Below, one piece after another: positions 54,778 to 64,000 of a DNA stretch of 64,000 nt. The notes beneath the pieces are model-generated. The model was not told the origin of the DNA, made no database searches, and saw only the letters and a program-made list of their open reading frames with translations. The DNA is from Clostridium sp. Marseille-P299 (GTDB taxonomy: Bacteria > Bacillota > Clostridia > Lachnospirales > Lachnospiraceae). Both the position numbers and the translations under genes were made by a program. The stretch's first letter is position 1. Every line of letters begins with the position of its first letter. The DNA lies in assembly GCF_900078195.1 (NCBI RefSeq), contig NZ_FJVE01000005.1:15001-79000 (forward strand). Direction: 5' to 3'.

Positions 54778-57700
54778 TTATTCATTATCCTCATCGTCTA
54801 ATGATTCTCCAAATAAGTCATCTGCGGAGAAAGATGATACTTCCTCTTCATCATAACTATCTTTTTTAAAGTATCCTGAATTATAATCATTCTCAGCCTT
54901 CATGTCATCGAAGTTTCCTTCATAACTTCCGCCTTCGAAATCTTCAGAAAACATTAATTCTTCATCCATATCTGTATCTAGCTTAACGCTACGGTATCTC
55001 TTCATACCAGTACCAGCTGGAATTAACTTACCGATAATTACGTTTTCCTTAAGACCGATTAAGTTATCAACCTTGCCCTTAATTGCAGCTTCAGTAAGAA
55101 CTTTAGTAGTCTCTTGGAAGGATGCTGCAGATAAGAAAGAATTTGTTGCAAGGGAAGCCTTTGTAATACCAAGCATTACTTGCTTACCATCTGCAGGTTC
55201 TTTTCCTTCTGCGATTAATCTTTCATTTACATCGTTGTATTCTAAGATATCAACCATTGTACCTGGTAAGAATTCTGCATCTCCATTATTCTCGATACGA
55301 ACTTTCTTAAGCATCTGACGAACAATAACTTCGATATGCTTATCATTGATTTCTACACCTTGTAAACGGTAAACTCTTTGAACTTCCTGGATCATGTAAT
55401 CTTGAACCGCACGAACACCCTTAATCTTTAAGATATCATGTGGATTTACAGAACCTTCAGTTAATTCATCACCAGCTTCAATAATCTGATTATCAACAAC
55501 CTTAATTCTTGATCCGTAAGGAATTAAATATGCTTTAGATTCAGCGGTTTCGCCATTTGTTACAACAACTTCACGCTTTCTCTTTGTATCTTTAATTGTT
55601 ACTACGCCACCAAATTCAGCGATAATTGCAAGTCCCTTTGGCTTTCTAGCCTCGAAAAGTTCTTCGACACGAGGAAGACCTTGAGTAATATCATCACCCG
55701 CAACACCACCGGTATGGAAAGTACGCATTGTAAGCTGTGTACCTGGTTCACCGATAGATTGTGCTGCAATAATACCAACTGCTTCACCAACTTGAACTGC
55801 TTCACCAGTAGCCATGTTCGCACCGTAACACTTAGCACATACACCAATGTGTGATTTACATGTAAGAACTGTACGAATCTTAATCTTTGCTTCTAAACCA
55901 GCTTCTTCAATAGCCTTAGTAGCTACAATTCTAGCTGCACGTTTTGGTGTAATCATATGGTTCTTCTTAACGATTACTTCACCATTATCATCTAAGATAG
56001 TCTCACAAGAATATCTTCCTGTAATTCTTTCTTCTAAACTTTCAATTACTTCGTTACCATCAGCGAAAGCCTTAATCCACATTCCTGGAATTTCTCCAGT
56101 ACTTTCACAGCAATCTACTTCACGAATAATTAAATCCTGAGAAACGTCAACCAAACGACGAGTTAAGTAACCGGAATCGGCTGTACGTAACGCTGTATCG
56201 GAAAGACCCTTTCTAGCACCATGAGCGGAGATGAAGTACTCAAGTACGTCAAGACCTTCACGGAAGTTCGCTTTGATAGGAAGTTCGATTGTCTTACCGG
56301 ATGTATCCGCCATAAGACCACGCATACCTGCTAACTGCTTAATCTGCTTCTCAGAACCACGGGCACCGGAATCAGCCATCATGAAGATGTTGTTATATTT
56401 ATCAAGTCCAGATAAAAGTGCCTCTGTAATTTCATCATCGGCTTCTTTCCATGTCTCAATAACTGCTTTGTAACGTTCTTCTTCAGTCATTAAACCACGA
56501 CGATGGTTTCTAGAAATGATATCAACTTGCTTTTCAGCAGCTGCAATAATTGTTTTCTTTTCATCTGGTACAGTCATATCTGAAATGGATACTGTCATAG
56601 CTGCTCTTGTAGAGTATTTGTAACCTAATGACTTAATTGCATCCAATGTTTCAGCTGTCTTAGTTGCACCATGTGTATTAATACATTTTTCAAGAATCTT
56701 CTTTAACTGTTTCTTACCAACATGGAAGTCAACTTCAAGAGTTAAGAAGTTATCTGGATTTGTACGATCTACAAAACCTAAATCTTGACTAATGATTTCG
56801 TTGAATATAAAACGACCTACTGTTGATTCAACAAATTTATGCTCTTCTACACCTTCTGCATTGATACCTTTTCTTAAAACTTTGATCTTTGCATGAAGAG
56901 AAATTGCATTATTTTCATATGCTAAAATTGCCTCATTTACGCTCTTAAAGCACTTACCTTCACCTAAGTCACCTGGCTTCATTAATGTTAAGTAATAAAT
57001 ACCAAGTACCATATCCTGAGATGGAACCGCAACAGGGCCACCATCGGATGGTTTTAATAAGTTGTTAGGAGATAATAAGAGGAATCTACACTCTGCTTGT
57101 GCTTCTACAGAAAGTGGTAAATGCACCGCCATCTGGTCACCATCGAAGTCCGCGTTAAACGCTGTACATACAAGTGGATGTAGCTTAATTGCCTTACCTT
57201 CTACAAGTACAGGTTCGAATGCCTGAATACCAAGTCTATGAAGAGTAGGAGCACGGTTTAACATAACTGGATGCTCACGAATAACTTCTTCTAGGATATC
57301 CCATACTTCTGGCTGTAATCTTTCTACCATTTTCTTAGCAGATTTGATGTTATGAGCAGTTCCTTTTGCTACTAATTCTTTCATAACAAATGGTTTAAAT
57401 AGCTCAATTGCCATCTCTTTTGGAAGACCACATTGATAAATCTTAAGTTCTGGTCCAACTACGATAACAGAACGTCCGGAATAGTCAACACGCTTACCAA
57501 GTAAGTTCTGACGGAAACGACCTTGCTTACCTTTTAACATATCGGATAAGGACTTAAGTGGTCTGTTACCAGGTCCAGTAACTGGTCTACCTCTTCTACC
57601 ATTATCAATTAAAGCATCTACTGCTTCTTGTAACATTCTCTTTTCATTACGAACAATAATATCAGGAGCACCAAGCTCTAACAAACGTTTTAAACGATTG

Positions 57701-58518
57701 TTACGGTTGATAATTCTACGATATAAATCATTCATATCAGACGTTGCAAAACGTCCACCATCAAGCTGTACCATCGGACGTAAATCTGGTGGTATAACTG
57801 GAATAACGGTCATAATCATCCATTCTGGCTTATTATTAGATTCGCGGAATGCTTCCACTACTTCAAGTCTCTTAATGATTCTTGCTCTCTTTTGTCCAGT
57901 GGATTCTTTTAAACCTCTTTTTAAGTCTTTGGATTCTTTTTCAAGGTCAATTGCTTGTAAAAGCTCCATGATTGCTTCTGCACCCATTCCAACTCTGAAT
58001 TTAGAGCCATATTTATCATATGCTTCTCTATATTCTTTTTCGTTAAGAACTTGCTTATACTGAAGATCGGAATCTCCCTTATCAAGCACGATATAAGATG
58101 CAAAATACAATACTTTTTCCAAGGTTCTAGGAGAAAGGTCTAATATTAGACCCATTCTACTAGGGATACCCTTGAAATACCATATATGAGAGACTGGTGC
58201 AGCAAGTTCAATGTGACCCATTCTTTCACGACGTACACTCGCTTTTGTAACTTCAACGCCACAACGATCGCAGACTACGCCTTTATAACGAATTTTCTTG
58301 TACTTACCGCAATGGCATTCCCAGTCTTTGTTTGGTCCAAAGATTTTTTCACAGAATAAGCCATCTTTTTCCGGTTTTAATGTTCTATAGTTAATAGTTT
58401 CGGGTTTTCTTACCTCACCTCTAGACCATTCTCTGATCTTTTCTGGTGAAGCCAAACCGATTTTAATTGCATCATAAGTTATTTCTTTGACACTATCATT
58501 CATCATTTCTGTTGGCAT
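54778..58518 (-). CDS. rpoC: DNA-directed RNA polymerase subunit beta'
   Basis: A 1246-residue catalytic subunit. The N-terminal zinc finger reads [20 protein letters not shown] (about 68-87). The Mg-binding active site is NADFDGD (about residue 463). The second zinc cluster includes CCESTGE and [13 protein letters not shown]. The C-terminus is strongly acidic. It lies 21 bases behind rpoB. The length is typical for Firmicutes, without the large insertions of Gram-negatives. Confidence 0.98.
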   Translation of the reverse strand: MPTEMMNDSVKEITYDAIKIGLASPEKIREWSRGEVRKPETINYRTLKPEKDGLFCEKIFGPNKDWECHCGKYKKIRYKGVVCDRCGVEVTKASVRRERMGHIELAAPVSHIWYFKGIPSRMGLILDLSPRTLEKVLYFASYIVLDKGDSDLQYKQVLNEKEYREAYDKYGSKFRVGMGAEAIMELLQAIDLEKESKDLKRGLKESTGQKRARIIKRLEVVEAFRESNNKPEWMIMTVIPVIPPDLRPMVQLDGGRFATSDMNDLYRRIINRNNRLKRLLELGAPDIIVRNEKRMLQEAVDALIDNGRRGRPVTGPGNRPLKSLSDMLKGKQGRFRQNLLGKRVDYSGRSVIVVGPELKIYQCGLPKEMAIELFKPFVMKELVAKGTAHNIKSAKKMVERLQPEVWDILEEVIREHPVMLNRAPTLHRLGIQAFEPVLVEGKAIKLHPLVCTAFNADFDGDQMAVHLPLSVEAQAECRFLLLSPNNLLKPSDGGPVAVPSQDMVLGIYYLTLMKPGDLGEGKCFKSVNEAILAYENNAISLHAKIKVLRKGINAEGVEEHKFVESTVGRFIFNEIISQDLGFVDRTNPDNFLTLEVDFHVGKKQLKKILEKCINTHGATKTAETLDAIKSLGYKYSTRAAMTVSISDMTVPDEKKTIIAAAEKQVDIISRNHRRGLMTEEERYKAVIETWKEADDEITEALLSGLDKYNNIFMMADSGARGSEKQIKQLAGMRGLMADTSGKTIELPIKANFREGLDVLEYFISAHGARKGLSDTALRTADSGYLTRRLVDVSQDLIIREVDCCESTGEIPGMWIKAFADGNEVIESLEERITGRYSCETILDDNGEVIVKKNHMITPKRAARIVATKAIEEAGLEAKIKIRTVLTCKSHIGVCAKCYGANMATGEAVQVGEAVGIIAAQSIGEPGTQLTMRTFHTGGVAGDDITQGLPRVEELFEARKPKGLAIIAEFGGVVTIKDTKRKREVVVTNGETAESKAYLIPYGSRIKVVDNQIIEAGDELTEGSVNPHDILKIKGVRAVQDYMIQEVQRVYRLQGVEINDKHIEVIVRQMLKKVRIENNGDAEFLPGTMVDILEYNDVNERLIAEGKEPADGKQVMLGITKASLATNSFLSAASFQETTKVLTEAAIKGKVDNLIGLKENVIIGKLIPAGTGMKRYRSVKLDTDMDEELMFSEDFEGGSYEGNFDDMKAENDYNSGYFKKDSYDEEEVSSFSADDLFGESLDDEDNE

Positions 58519-58539
58519 TATCTGGCTCTCCCTTCAGTG

Positions 58540-61500
58540 TTAATCTTCGAAATCTTCCATTTCATTGAATTCCAATCCGCCGCTTTCTTCTTCCTCGAAA
58601 ACATCAAACATACCGGACTCTTCCTCAGGATTTACTTCACTATAACCAGCTTCCTCATAACCTTCATCATATCTAAAGTTTTCATCGCCCTCGATTAGTG
58701 GAGTCAATTCTCCGTCGCCATAGTCAATATTTTCTGACATCTTAACTTCTCTACCTTGTTCATCAAGAACAGTAACATCAAGAGCTAAGGATTGAAGTTC
58801 TTTTAAAAGTACCTTGAAGGATTCAGGAATACCAGGTTCTGCAATATTGTCACCTTTAATAATAGCCTCATAAGTTTTAACACGGCCAGTAACATCATCG
58901 GATTTAACAGTTAAGATTTCTTGTAGGATATGAGCAGCACCATATGCTTCAAGTGCCCAAACTTCCATCTCACCAAATCTCTGTCCACCGAACTGTGCTT
59001 TACCACCAAGTGGCTGTTGTGTTACTAAGGAATAAGGACCAGTAGAACGTGCATGGATCTTATCGTCTACTAAGTGGTGAAGTTTTAGGTAGTGCATGAA
59101 ACCAACTGTTACAGCTCCATCAAAATATTCACCTGTTCTACCGTCACGAAGTCTAACCTTACCATCACGGTTAATTGGAACACCTTCCCATTGCTTTCTA
59201 TAATCCTGATTCTGAATTAAATAATCCATTACTTCAGGATCTAAGATATCTTTATATTTTTCTTGGAACTCATCAAGTGGAGTATTAACATAATCATTTG
59301 CTAATTCCAAAGTATCCATGATATCAAACTCGTTCGCACCATCAAATACTGGTGTTGCAACATTAAATCCAAGAACTTTAGCTGCAAGACTTAAGTGAAT
59401 CTCAAGTACCTGACCAATGTTCATACGTGAAGGAACGCCTAGAGGATTTAATACGATATCAAGAGGTCTACCATTTGGTAAGAATGGCATATCTTCTACT
59501 GGCAATACTCTGGAAACAACACCCTTGTTACCATGACGACCAGCCATCTTATCACCAACTTGAATCTTTCTCTTCTGAGCAATATAAACACGTACAGTTT
59601 GATTTACACCTGGAGATAATTCATCACCATTTTCTCTCGTAAATACTTTAGCATCTACAATAATTCCGTATTCACCATGTGGAACACGTAGGGATGTATC
59701 TCTAACTTCTCTTGCCTTTTCACCGAAGATAGCACGAAGTAAACGTTCTTCTGCAGTAAGTTCAGTCTCACCCTTTGGTGTAACCTTACCAACTAAGATA
59801 TCTCCTGCACGTACTTCAGCACCAATACGAATGATACCTCTTTCATCAAGATCTTTTAATGCATCATCGCCGACACCTGGTACATCTCTTGTGATTTCTT
59901 CAGGTCCAAGTTTTGTATCACGAGCTTCTGCTTCATACTCTTCAATATGAACAGATGTATAAACGTCCTCTTGTACTAAACGCTCACTTAAAAGGACAGC
60001 ATCTTCGTAGTTGTAACCTTCCCAAGTCATAAATCCGATTAATGGATTCTTACCAAGAGCTAATTCACCGTTTTGTGTTGAAGGACCGTCTGCAATTACT
60101 TGGCCAGCTTCAATTCTTTCACCTTTTACAACAATAGGTCTTTGGTTAATGCTTGTTCCTTGGTTACTTCTTGCGAATTTAACTAATCTATATTCAGTCT
60201 TTGTTCCATCATCGTTCTTTACAGTGATGTCACGAGAAGTTGCTCTTTCAACAGTACCTGCTTTTTTAGCAATAATACATACACCAGAGTCAACTGCTGT
60301 TTTATATTCCATACCTGTACCAACTGCTGGAGCTTCTGTAAATAATAGTGGTACTGCCTGACGTTGCATGTTAGAACCCATAAGTGCACGGTTCGCATCG
60401 TCATTTTCAAGGAAAGGAATCATTGCTGTTGCAACGGAGAATACCATCTTAGGAGATACGTCCATAAGATCGATTTTCTTCTTCTCAAATTGAGATGTTT
60501 CTTCTTTATAACGACCAGATACGTTATTGGAAATAAAATATCCGTTCTCATCAATTGGCTCATTTGCCTGTGCAACAACATATTTATCTTCTTCATCTGC
60601 TGTTAAATAAACTACTTCATCGGTTACTCTTGGATTTAATGGATCTGATTTATCTACCATACGATATGGAGCTTCAATAAATCCATACTGATTAATTCTA
60701 GCATAGGATGCTAAAGAGTTAATAAGACCGATGTTAGGACCTTCAGGAGTTTCGATAGGACACATTCTACCATAGTGAGAATAGTGAACGTCACGAACCT
60801 CGAATCCGGCTCTATCACGAGACAAACCACCAGGTCCAAGTGCGGATAGACGTCTCTTATGTGTTAATTCACCAAGAGGGTTGTTCTGATCCATAAACTG
60901 AGACAACTGTGAACTACCAAAGAATTCTTTGACAGCTGCTGTCACAGGTTTAATATTAATTAAAGACTGAGGACTAATTCCTTCTAAGTCTTGAGTTGTC
61001 ATTCTTTCACGAACAACACGTTCCATTCTTGATAAACCGATTCTATATTGGTTTTGTAATAACTCACCAACTGCACGAATTCTTCTGTTACCTAAATGGT
61101 CGATATCATCTGCACTACCAAGTCCATATTCTAAGTGCATATTGTAGTTAATAGAAGCAATAATATCTTCCTTAGTAATATGCTTAGGAATTAATTCGTT
61201 GATGGACTTTTTAATTGCTTCTTTTCTATCTTCTAAGTCAGTATAAGCTTCTAAGATATTCTTAAGAACTGGATAGTATACATCTTCTGTAACTCCTAAT
61301 TCCTCAAGATCGCAATCAATGTAAGCGGCTAAGTCAACCATTAAGTTAGATAAAACCTTAACGTTACGTTCTTCCGCTTGTACGATAATTGCTGGGATTG
61401 CTCTGTTTTGAATATCATATGCTAACTCTTCTGTAATTAAAGTACCAGCAGTTGCAACGATTTCACCGGTTGACATATCAATAACGTCTTCTGCTAAAGG

Positions 61501-62376
61501 AAATCCTACAACACGGTTTCTAAGATTTAACTTCTTATTAAATTTGAAACGTCCGAATTTAGCAAGATCATATCTTCTTGCATCAAAAAACATACTATTG
61601 ATTAAGGACTCTGCACTTTCTACAGAAAGTGGTTCGCCTGGACGTAATTTTTTATATAACTCAAGCAAACCATCTTGATAATTATCAGATGGATCTTTTG
61701 CAAGACTTGCTGTAATCTTTGGTTCTTCTCCAAAAAGTTCTTGAATTTCTGCGTTTGTACCAATACCAAGCGCACGAATTAACACTGTAATAGGAACTTT
61801 TCTGTTTCTATCTACACGAACGTAAAAAACATCGTTAGAATCTGTTTCATACTCTAACCATGCACCTCTATTAGGTATAACTGTACTTGAATATAGTGTC
61901 TTTCCAATTTTATCATGGCCGATTGCATAATAGATTCCAGGGGAACGTACTAACTGGCTAACTATTACTCTCTCAGCACCATTAATTACGAAGGTACCAG
62001 TTTCAGTCATTAATGGTAAATCACCCATGAATATATCATGCTCATTGATTTCATCGTTCTCTTTGTTGCGAAGTCTTACCTTCACCTTCAAAGGAGCAGC
62101 ATAAGTAGCATCTCTTTCCTTGCACTCTTCAATCGAATACTTAACATCATCTTCACATAATTGAAAACTAACGAATTCCAAACTTAGATGATCACTGTAA
62201 TCTTCGATTGGCGAAATGTCATCGAATACTTCGTTAAGACCTTCCTCTAAGAACCACTTATAGGAATCCTTTTGAACTTCAATGAGATTAGGCATTTCAA
62301 GTACTTCTTTTTGCTTTGAATAGCTCATTCTTACGCCTTTACCAAGCTTAATTGGACGTATTCTGTTTTTATCCAT
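58540..62376 (-). CDS. rpoB: DNA-directed RNA polymerase subunit beta
   Basis: A 1278-residue subunit. The rifampicin pocket reads [23 protein letters not shown] and then [15 protein letters not shown]; the usual contact residues Asp, His and Ser are intact. [21 protein letters not shown] and the C-terminal [19 protein letters not shown] are also visible. The start at 62376 has AAGGGGTG nine bases upstream; the longer frame from 62442 is not supported. Unlike most Firmicutes, rplJ-rplL do not precede it. Confidence 0.97.
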   Translation of the reverse strand: MDKNRIRPIKLGKGVRMSYSKQKEVLEMPNLIEVQKDSYKWFLEEGLNEVFDDISPIEDYSDHLSLEFVSFQLCEDDVKYSIEECKERDATYAAPLKVKVRLRNKENDEINEHDIFMGDLPLMTETGTFVINGAERVIVSQLVRSPGIYYAIGHDKIGKTLYSSTVIPNRGAWLEYETDSNDVFYVRVDRNRKVPITVLIRALGIGTNAEIQELFGEEPKITASLAKDPSDNYQDGLLELYKKLRPGEPLSVESAESLINSMFFDARRYDLAKFGRFKFNKKLNLRNRVVGFPLAEDVIDMSTGEIVATAGTLITEELAYDIQNRAIPAIIVQAEERNVKVLSNLMVDLAAYIDCDLEELGVTEDVYYPVLKNILEAYTDLEDRKEAIKKSINELIPKHITKEDIIASINYNMHLEYGLGSADDIDHLGNRRIRAVGELLQNQYRIGLSRMERVVRERMTTQDLEGISPQSLINIKPVTAAVKEFFGSSQLSQFMDQNNPLGELTHKRRLSALGPGGLSRDRAGFEVRDVHYSHYGRMCPIETPEGPNIGLINSLASYARINQYGFIEAPYRMVDKSDPLNPRVTDEVVYLTADEEDKYVVAQANEPIDENGYFISNNVSGRYKEETSQFEKKKIDLMDVSPKMVFSVATAMIPFLENDDANRALMGSNMQRQAVPLLFTEAPAVGTGMEYKTAVDSGVCIIAKKAGTVERATSRDITVKNDDGTKTEYRLVKFARSNQGTSINQRPIVVKGERIEAGQVIADGPSTQNGELALGKNPLIGFMTWEGYNYEDAVLLSERLVQEDVYTSVHIEEYEAEARDTKLGPEEITRDVPGVGDDALKDLDERGIIRIGAEVRAGDILVGKVTPKGETELTAEERLLRAIFGEKAREVRDTSLRVPHGEYGIIVDAKVFTRENGDELSPGVNQTVRVYIAQKRKIQVGDKMAGRHGNKGVVSRVLPVEDMPFLPNGRPLDIVLNPLGVPSRMNIGQVLEIHLSLAAKVLGFNVATPVFDGANEFDIMDTLELANDYVNTPLDEFQEKYKDILDPEVMDYLIQNQDYRKQWEGVPINRDGKVRLRDGRTGEYFDGAVTVGFMHYLKLHHLVDDKIHARSTGPYSLVTQQPLGGKAQFGGQRFGEMEVWALEAYGAAHILQEILTVKSDDVTGRVKTYEAIIKGDNIAEPGIPESFKVLLKELQSLALDVTVLDEQGREVKMSENIDYGDGELTPLIEGDENFRYDEGYEEAGYSEVNPEEESGMFDVFEEEESGGLEFNEMEDFED

Positions 62377-62695
62377 TGACGTTTTCACCCCTTGAATTTT
62401 TTTAGGTTTATATATATCATCGGCTAAACGTGTTACGAACATAATGTCGATTCACGCATACCGTAGCCCTGCTTCCAAGGCATTACCTTTAATGGCAAGC
62501 ACTTTTTGGATGGTATAAACCATCTGACATCAACACATAATACAACTAAATAAGACGTATTAAGTATTGATTTTGGCATATATTGTGTATTCCACCAGCA
62601 TTATAATAAATATTTTTAAAAACTCTTTGCAATTCCAATATTATGTGTTATAATTGATATGAGTGGGCACACAAAACCATAATAGTGCACATTTC

Positions 62696-62724
62696 ATATT
62701 ATCATAGTAAAGTCAAGCTGTCAA
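62696..62724 (-). promoter_or_regulatory. Promoter of rpoB-rpoC
   Basis: On the minus strand TTGACA (62719-62724), a 17-base spacer and TAATAT (62696-62701) give a start near 62689. The leader to rpoB is about 310 bases. Confidence 0.65.
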
Positions 62725-62904
62725 TACCCAATTTGTACAGCTTTTTTTAAATTCTTTTAATTTTTTTTTGACGGATAATCTAAAATTGCATTAAAATGTA
62801 AAGTATTATCTAAGTGTTTCCAGAATTGTCATAAATAATACAGGATTCATAAATAGATGAAATAAAACTATTATTTATACAAGTATATAAGAAGTTCATT
62901 AGAA

Positions 62905-62940
62905 AAACATTTGAAGGGGTTATGAAAATAACCCCTTCCT
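62905..62940 (-). terminator. Terminator after the MFS transporter gene
   Basis: GAAGGGGTTA pairs perfectly with TAACCCCTTC around six bases (62913-62938). On the minus strand AAATGTTTTTC follows. It isolates rpoB from the upstream MFS gene. Confidence 0.75.
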
Positions 62941-63040
62941 TCTTATTTAATATCTCTTTATTTATCTCTTTATTTGTCTCTTTAATATTTCTCTATCTAA
63001 TACTTTTTAGATTTAATCATCCTTTTGACTAATATTCTTT

Positions 63041-64000
63041 TTATTCAATATTCTTTCTTTTATAATTAATAAACGCGAATATTACCATACATGTTGTGCT
63101 AATCGTAAGGATGCCAATCGCTCCAGTTAATCCAATAACATCTGCAACCACTCCAATGATTTTAGGGAATACGATTCCTCCAAGAGCTGCAATTGCTAGT
63201 AACATCGACATACCAGAAGACGAGCCTTTTATTATAGTACCTGCATTAGCAATACATGTTGGATAAATACCAGCAAAGAAAAATCCTAGCATAGCAATTG
63301 AAATGGAAATCACAGTTAAATTTTTTGTAGCTACAAGTAGAACAAAGAATATAGCTGTAAAGATACAGTTGATTAGTATTAAACTCTTTTTATTCATTTT
63401 CTTTGACAAACTAGCAGTAACAATTCGGCCGATCATTACAGCAACCCAAGTAATTGAAACTAAGTTAGTTGCAAAACTATCACTCATGATACCAGTACTT
63501 TTAAAATATGTAACAAACCATCCATTTACACAGTTTTCAAGTCCTAAATAAAAGAATAACACTAAGCCAATTACGTAGAAATCAACACTCTTTAAATAAG
63601 AACGATTTTCCTCGCTTTTTTGTTTTTGCTTACTTACTTGATTGTCATCATTGGATATATTAAATAATAAGAACAATGCTATTACTAATAATCCGATAAT
63701 TGTATAAACAATATGTCTCCATGTTAAACCAATATTAATATAAAGAGAGGTTAAGAATGGGGCTAAAAATGCTCCAATTGCAAATGACATATGTAAGAAG
63801 TTAAGTGCCGCATTTGAACCATTACTCTGTTCATTCACTACTGTGTTATTAAAAATACTAACTGTTCCTCTTCCTATTCCTAATAATACAAACAATAAAT
63901 ACAACAATAATACTGGTGGTAACAATGTAATTCCTAATAAACTAAGTGGAATTAAACTTGACAGACAAACAACCGTAAATTTACGTCCTAACCTTTCTAT
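63041..64000 (-). CDS. MFS transporter, cut by the right edge
   Basis: The frame stays open to the window edge, so the N-terminus is missing and 319 residues are visible. About nine to ten hydrophobic segments follow one another. The first visible residues, ERLGRKFTVVC, match the MFS motif in the loop between helices 2 and 3. A charged central loop (SNDDNQVSKQKQKSEENRS) divides the halves. It resembles sugar or drug permeases of the FucP/YfkF kind, but the substrate cannot be inferred. A terminator follows. Confidence 0.85.
   Translation of the reverse strand: MERLGRKFTVVCLSSLIPLSLLGITLLPPVLLLYLLFVLLGIGRGTVSIFNNTVVNEQSNGSNAALNFLHMSFAIGAFLAPFLTSLYINIGLTWRHIVYTIIGLLVIALFLLFNISNDDNQVSKQKQKSEENRSYLKSVDFYVIGLVLFFYLGLENCVNGWFVTYFKSTGIMSDSFATNLVSITWVAVMIGRIVTASLSKKMNKKSLILINCIFTAIFFVLLVATKNLTVISISIAMLGFFFAGIYPTCIANAGTIIKGSSSGMSMLLAIAALGGIVFPKIIGVVADVIGLTGAIGILTISTTCMVIFAFINYKRKNIE

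Larger units (their letters stand above)
62443..63040. other. Gene-free stretch upstream of rpoB, 62443-63040
   Basis: It holds the rpoB promoter, a transcribed leader of about 310 bases with an ATGG-CCAT hairpin (around 62510-62525), and the terminator of the MFS gene at 62913-62938. No gene is seen. A second TATAAT box (minus strand, near 62600) has no good -35. Confidence 0.5.

Noticed and set aside
59475..59475. Rifampicin-resistance change in rpoB
   Set aside because: The pocket has Gly where E. coli has Ser522, but this position varies in wild-type Firmicutes. The main contact residues are unchanged.
60364..60606. Plus-strand frame with many Cys and Phe inside rpoB
   Set aside because: It is a shadow of the rpoB reading frame, with no ribosome site or family match.

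Overview
The window looks like a chromosome segment of a low-GC Gram-positive anaerobe, most likely a Lachnospiraceae clostridium close to Lachnoclostridium (Clostridium) phytofermentans. This is inferred from AT-rich DNA, strong AGGAGG ribosome sites, Firmicutes gene order, a zinc-type S14, an enlarged L17, a group II ECF transporter beside the ribosomal genes, and plant-sugar functions (GH35 beta-galactosidase, carbohydrate ABC importer). No database search was possible. Almost all highly expressed genes lie on the minus strand.

Layout. 1-6.4 kb: YitT-type membrane protein, a divergent LytR-CpsA-Psr-like protein, an SDR reductase, a secreted PPC-like protein, a CarD-family regulator and an Eis-like acetyltransferase. 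6.5-10.2 kb: a sugar ABC importer (two permeases and a lipoprotein, no ATPase). 10.6 kb: a STAS-like protein. 11.4-33.3 kb: one long minus-strand ribosomal superregion. Read in its own direction it runs rpsJ-rplCDWB-rpsS-rplV-rpsC-rplP-rpmC-rpsQ-rplNXE-rpsNH-rplFR-rpsE-rpmD-rplO-secY-adk-map-infA, then rpmJ with its own promoter, then rpsMKD-rpoA-rplQ, a terminator, the ecfA1-ecfA2-ecfT transporter module with truA, then rplM-rpsI.

34-40 kb: a zinc-ribbon membrane protein, an RlmI-like methyltransferase, and a pspA-ydjGHI-type membrane-stress cluster (PspA, zinc-ribbon protein, TPM protein, SPFH protein) on the plus strand, followed by a minus-strand diguanylate cyclase. 41.6-46 kb: a MarR regulator with a likely self-operator, and a heterodimeric ABC exporter with one degenerate ATP site. 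46.2 kb: bioY behind a BirA-type operator; BioY probably docks on the EcfA1A2T module 30 kb away. 47-54.4 kb: fba, an intact IS1380-family insertion sequence (15-bp inverted repeats, 5-bp target duplication), a small acidic protein, a PAP2 phosphatase, a tyrosine phosphatase and the GH35 enzyme. 54.8-62.4 kb: rpoB-rpoC, not preceded by rplJL. The right edge cuts through an MFS transporter.

The most interesting unexplained signals are non-coding: a roughly 500-nt hairpin-rich gap between rpmJ and rpsM, at the place where S4 controls the alpha operon in E. coli; a roughly 300-nt structured leader before rpsJ; a possible small RNA near 10.3-10.5 kb; and two copies of a 47-nt intergenic element whose palindromic core is kept by a paired change. 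I saw no CRISPR array, prophage, tRNA or rRNA gene, and no convincing new defence system.
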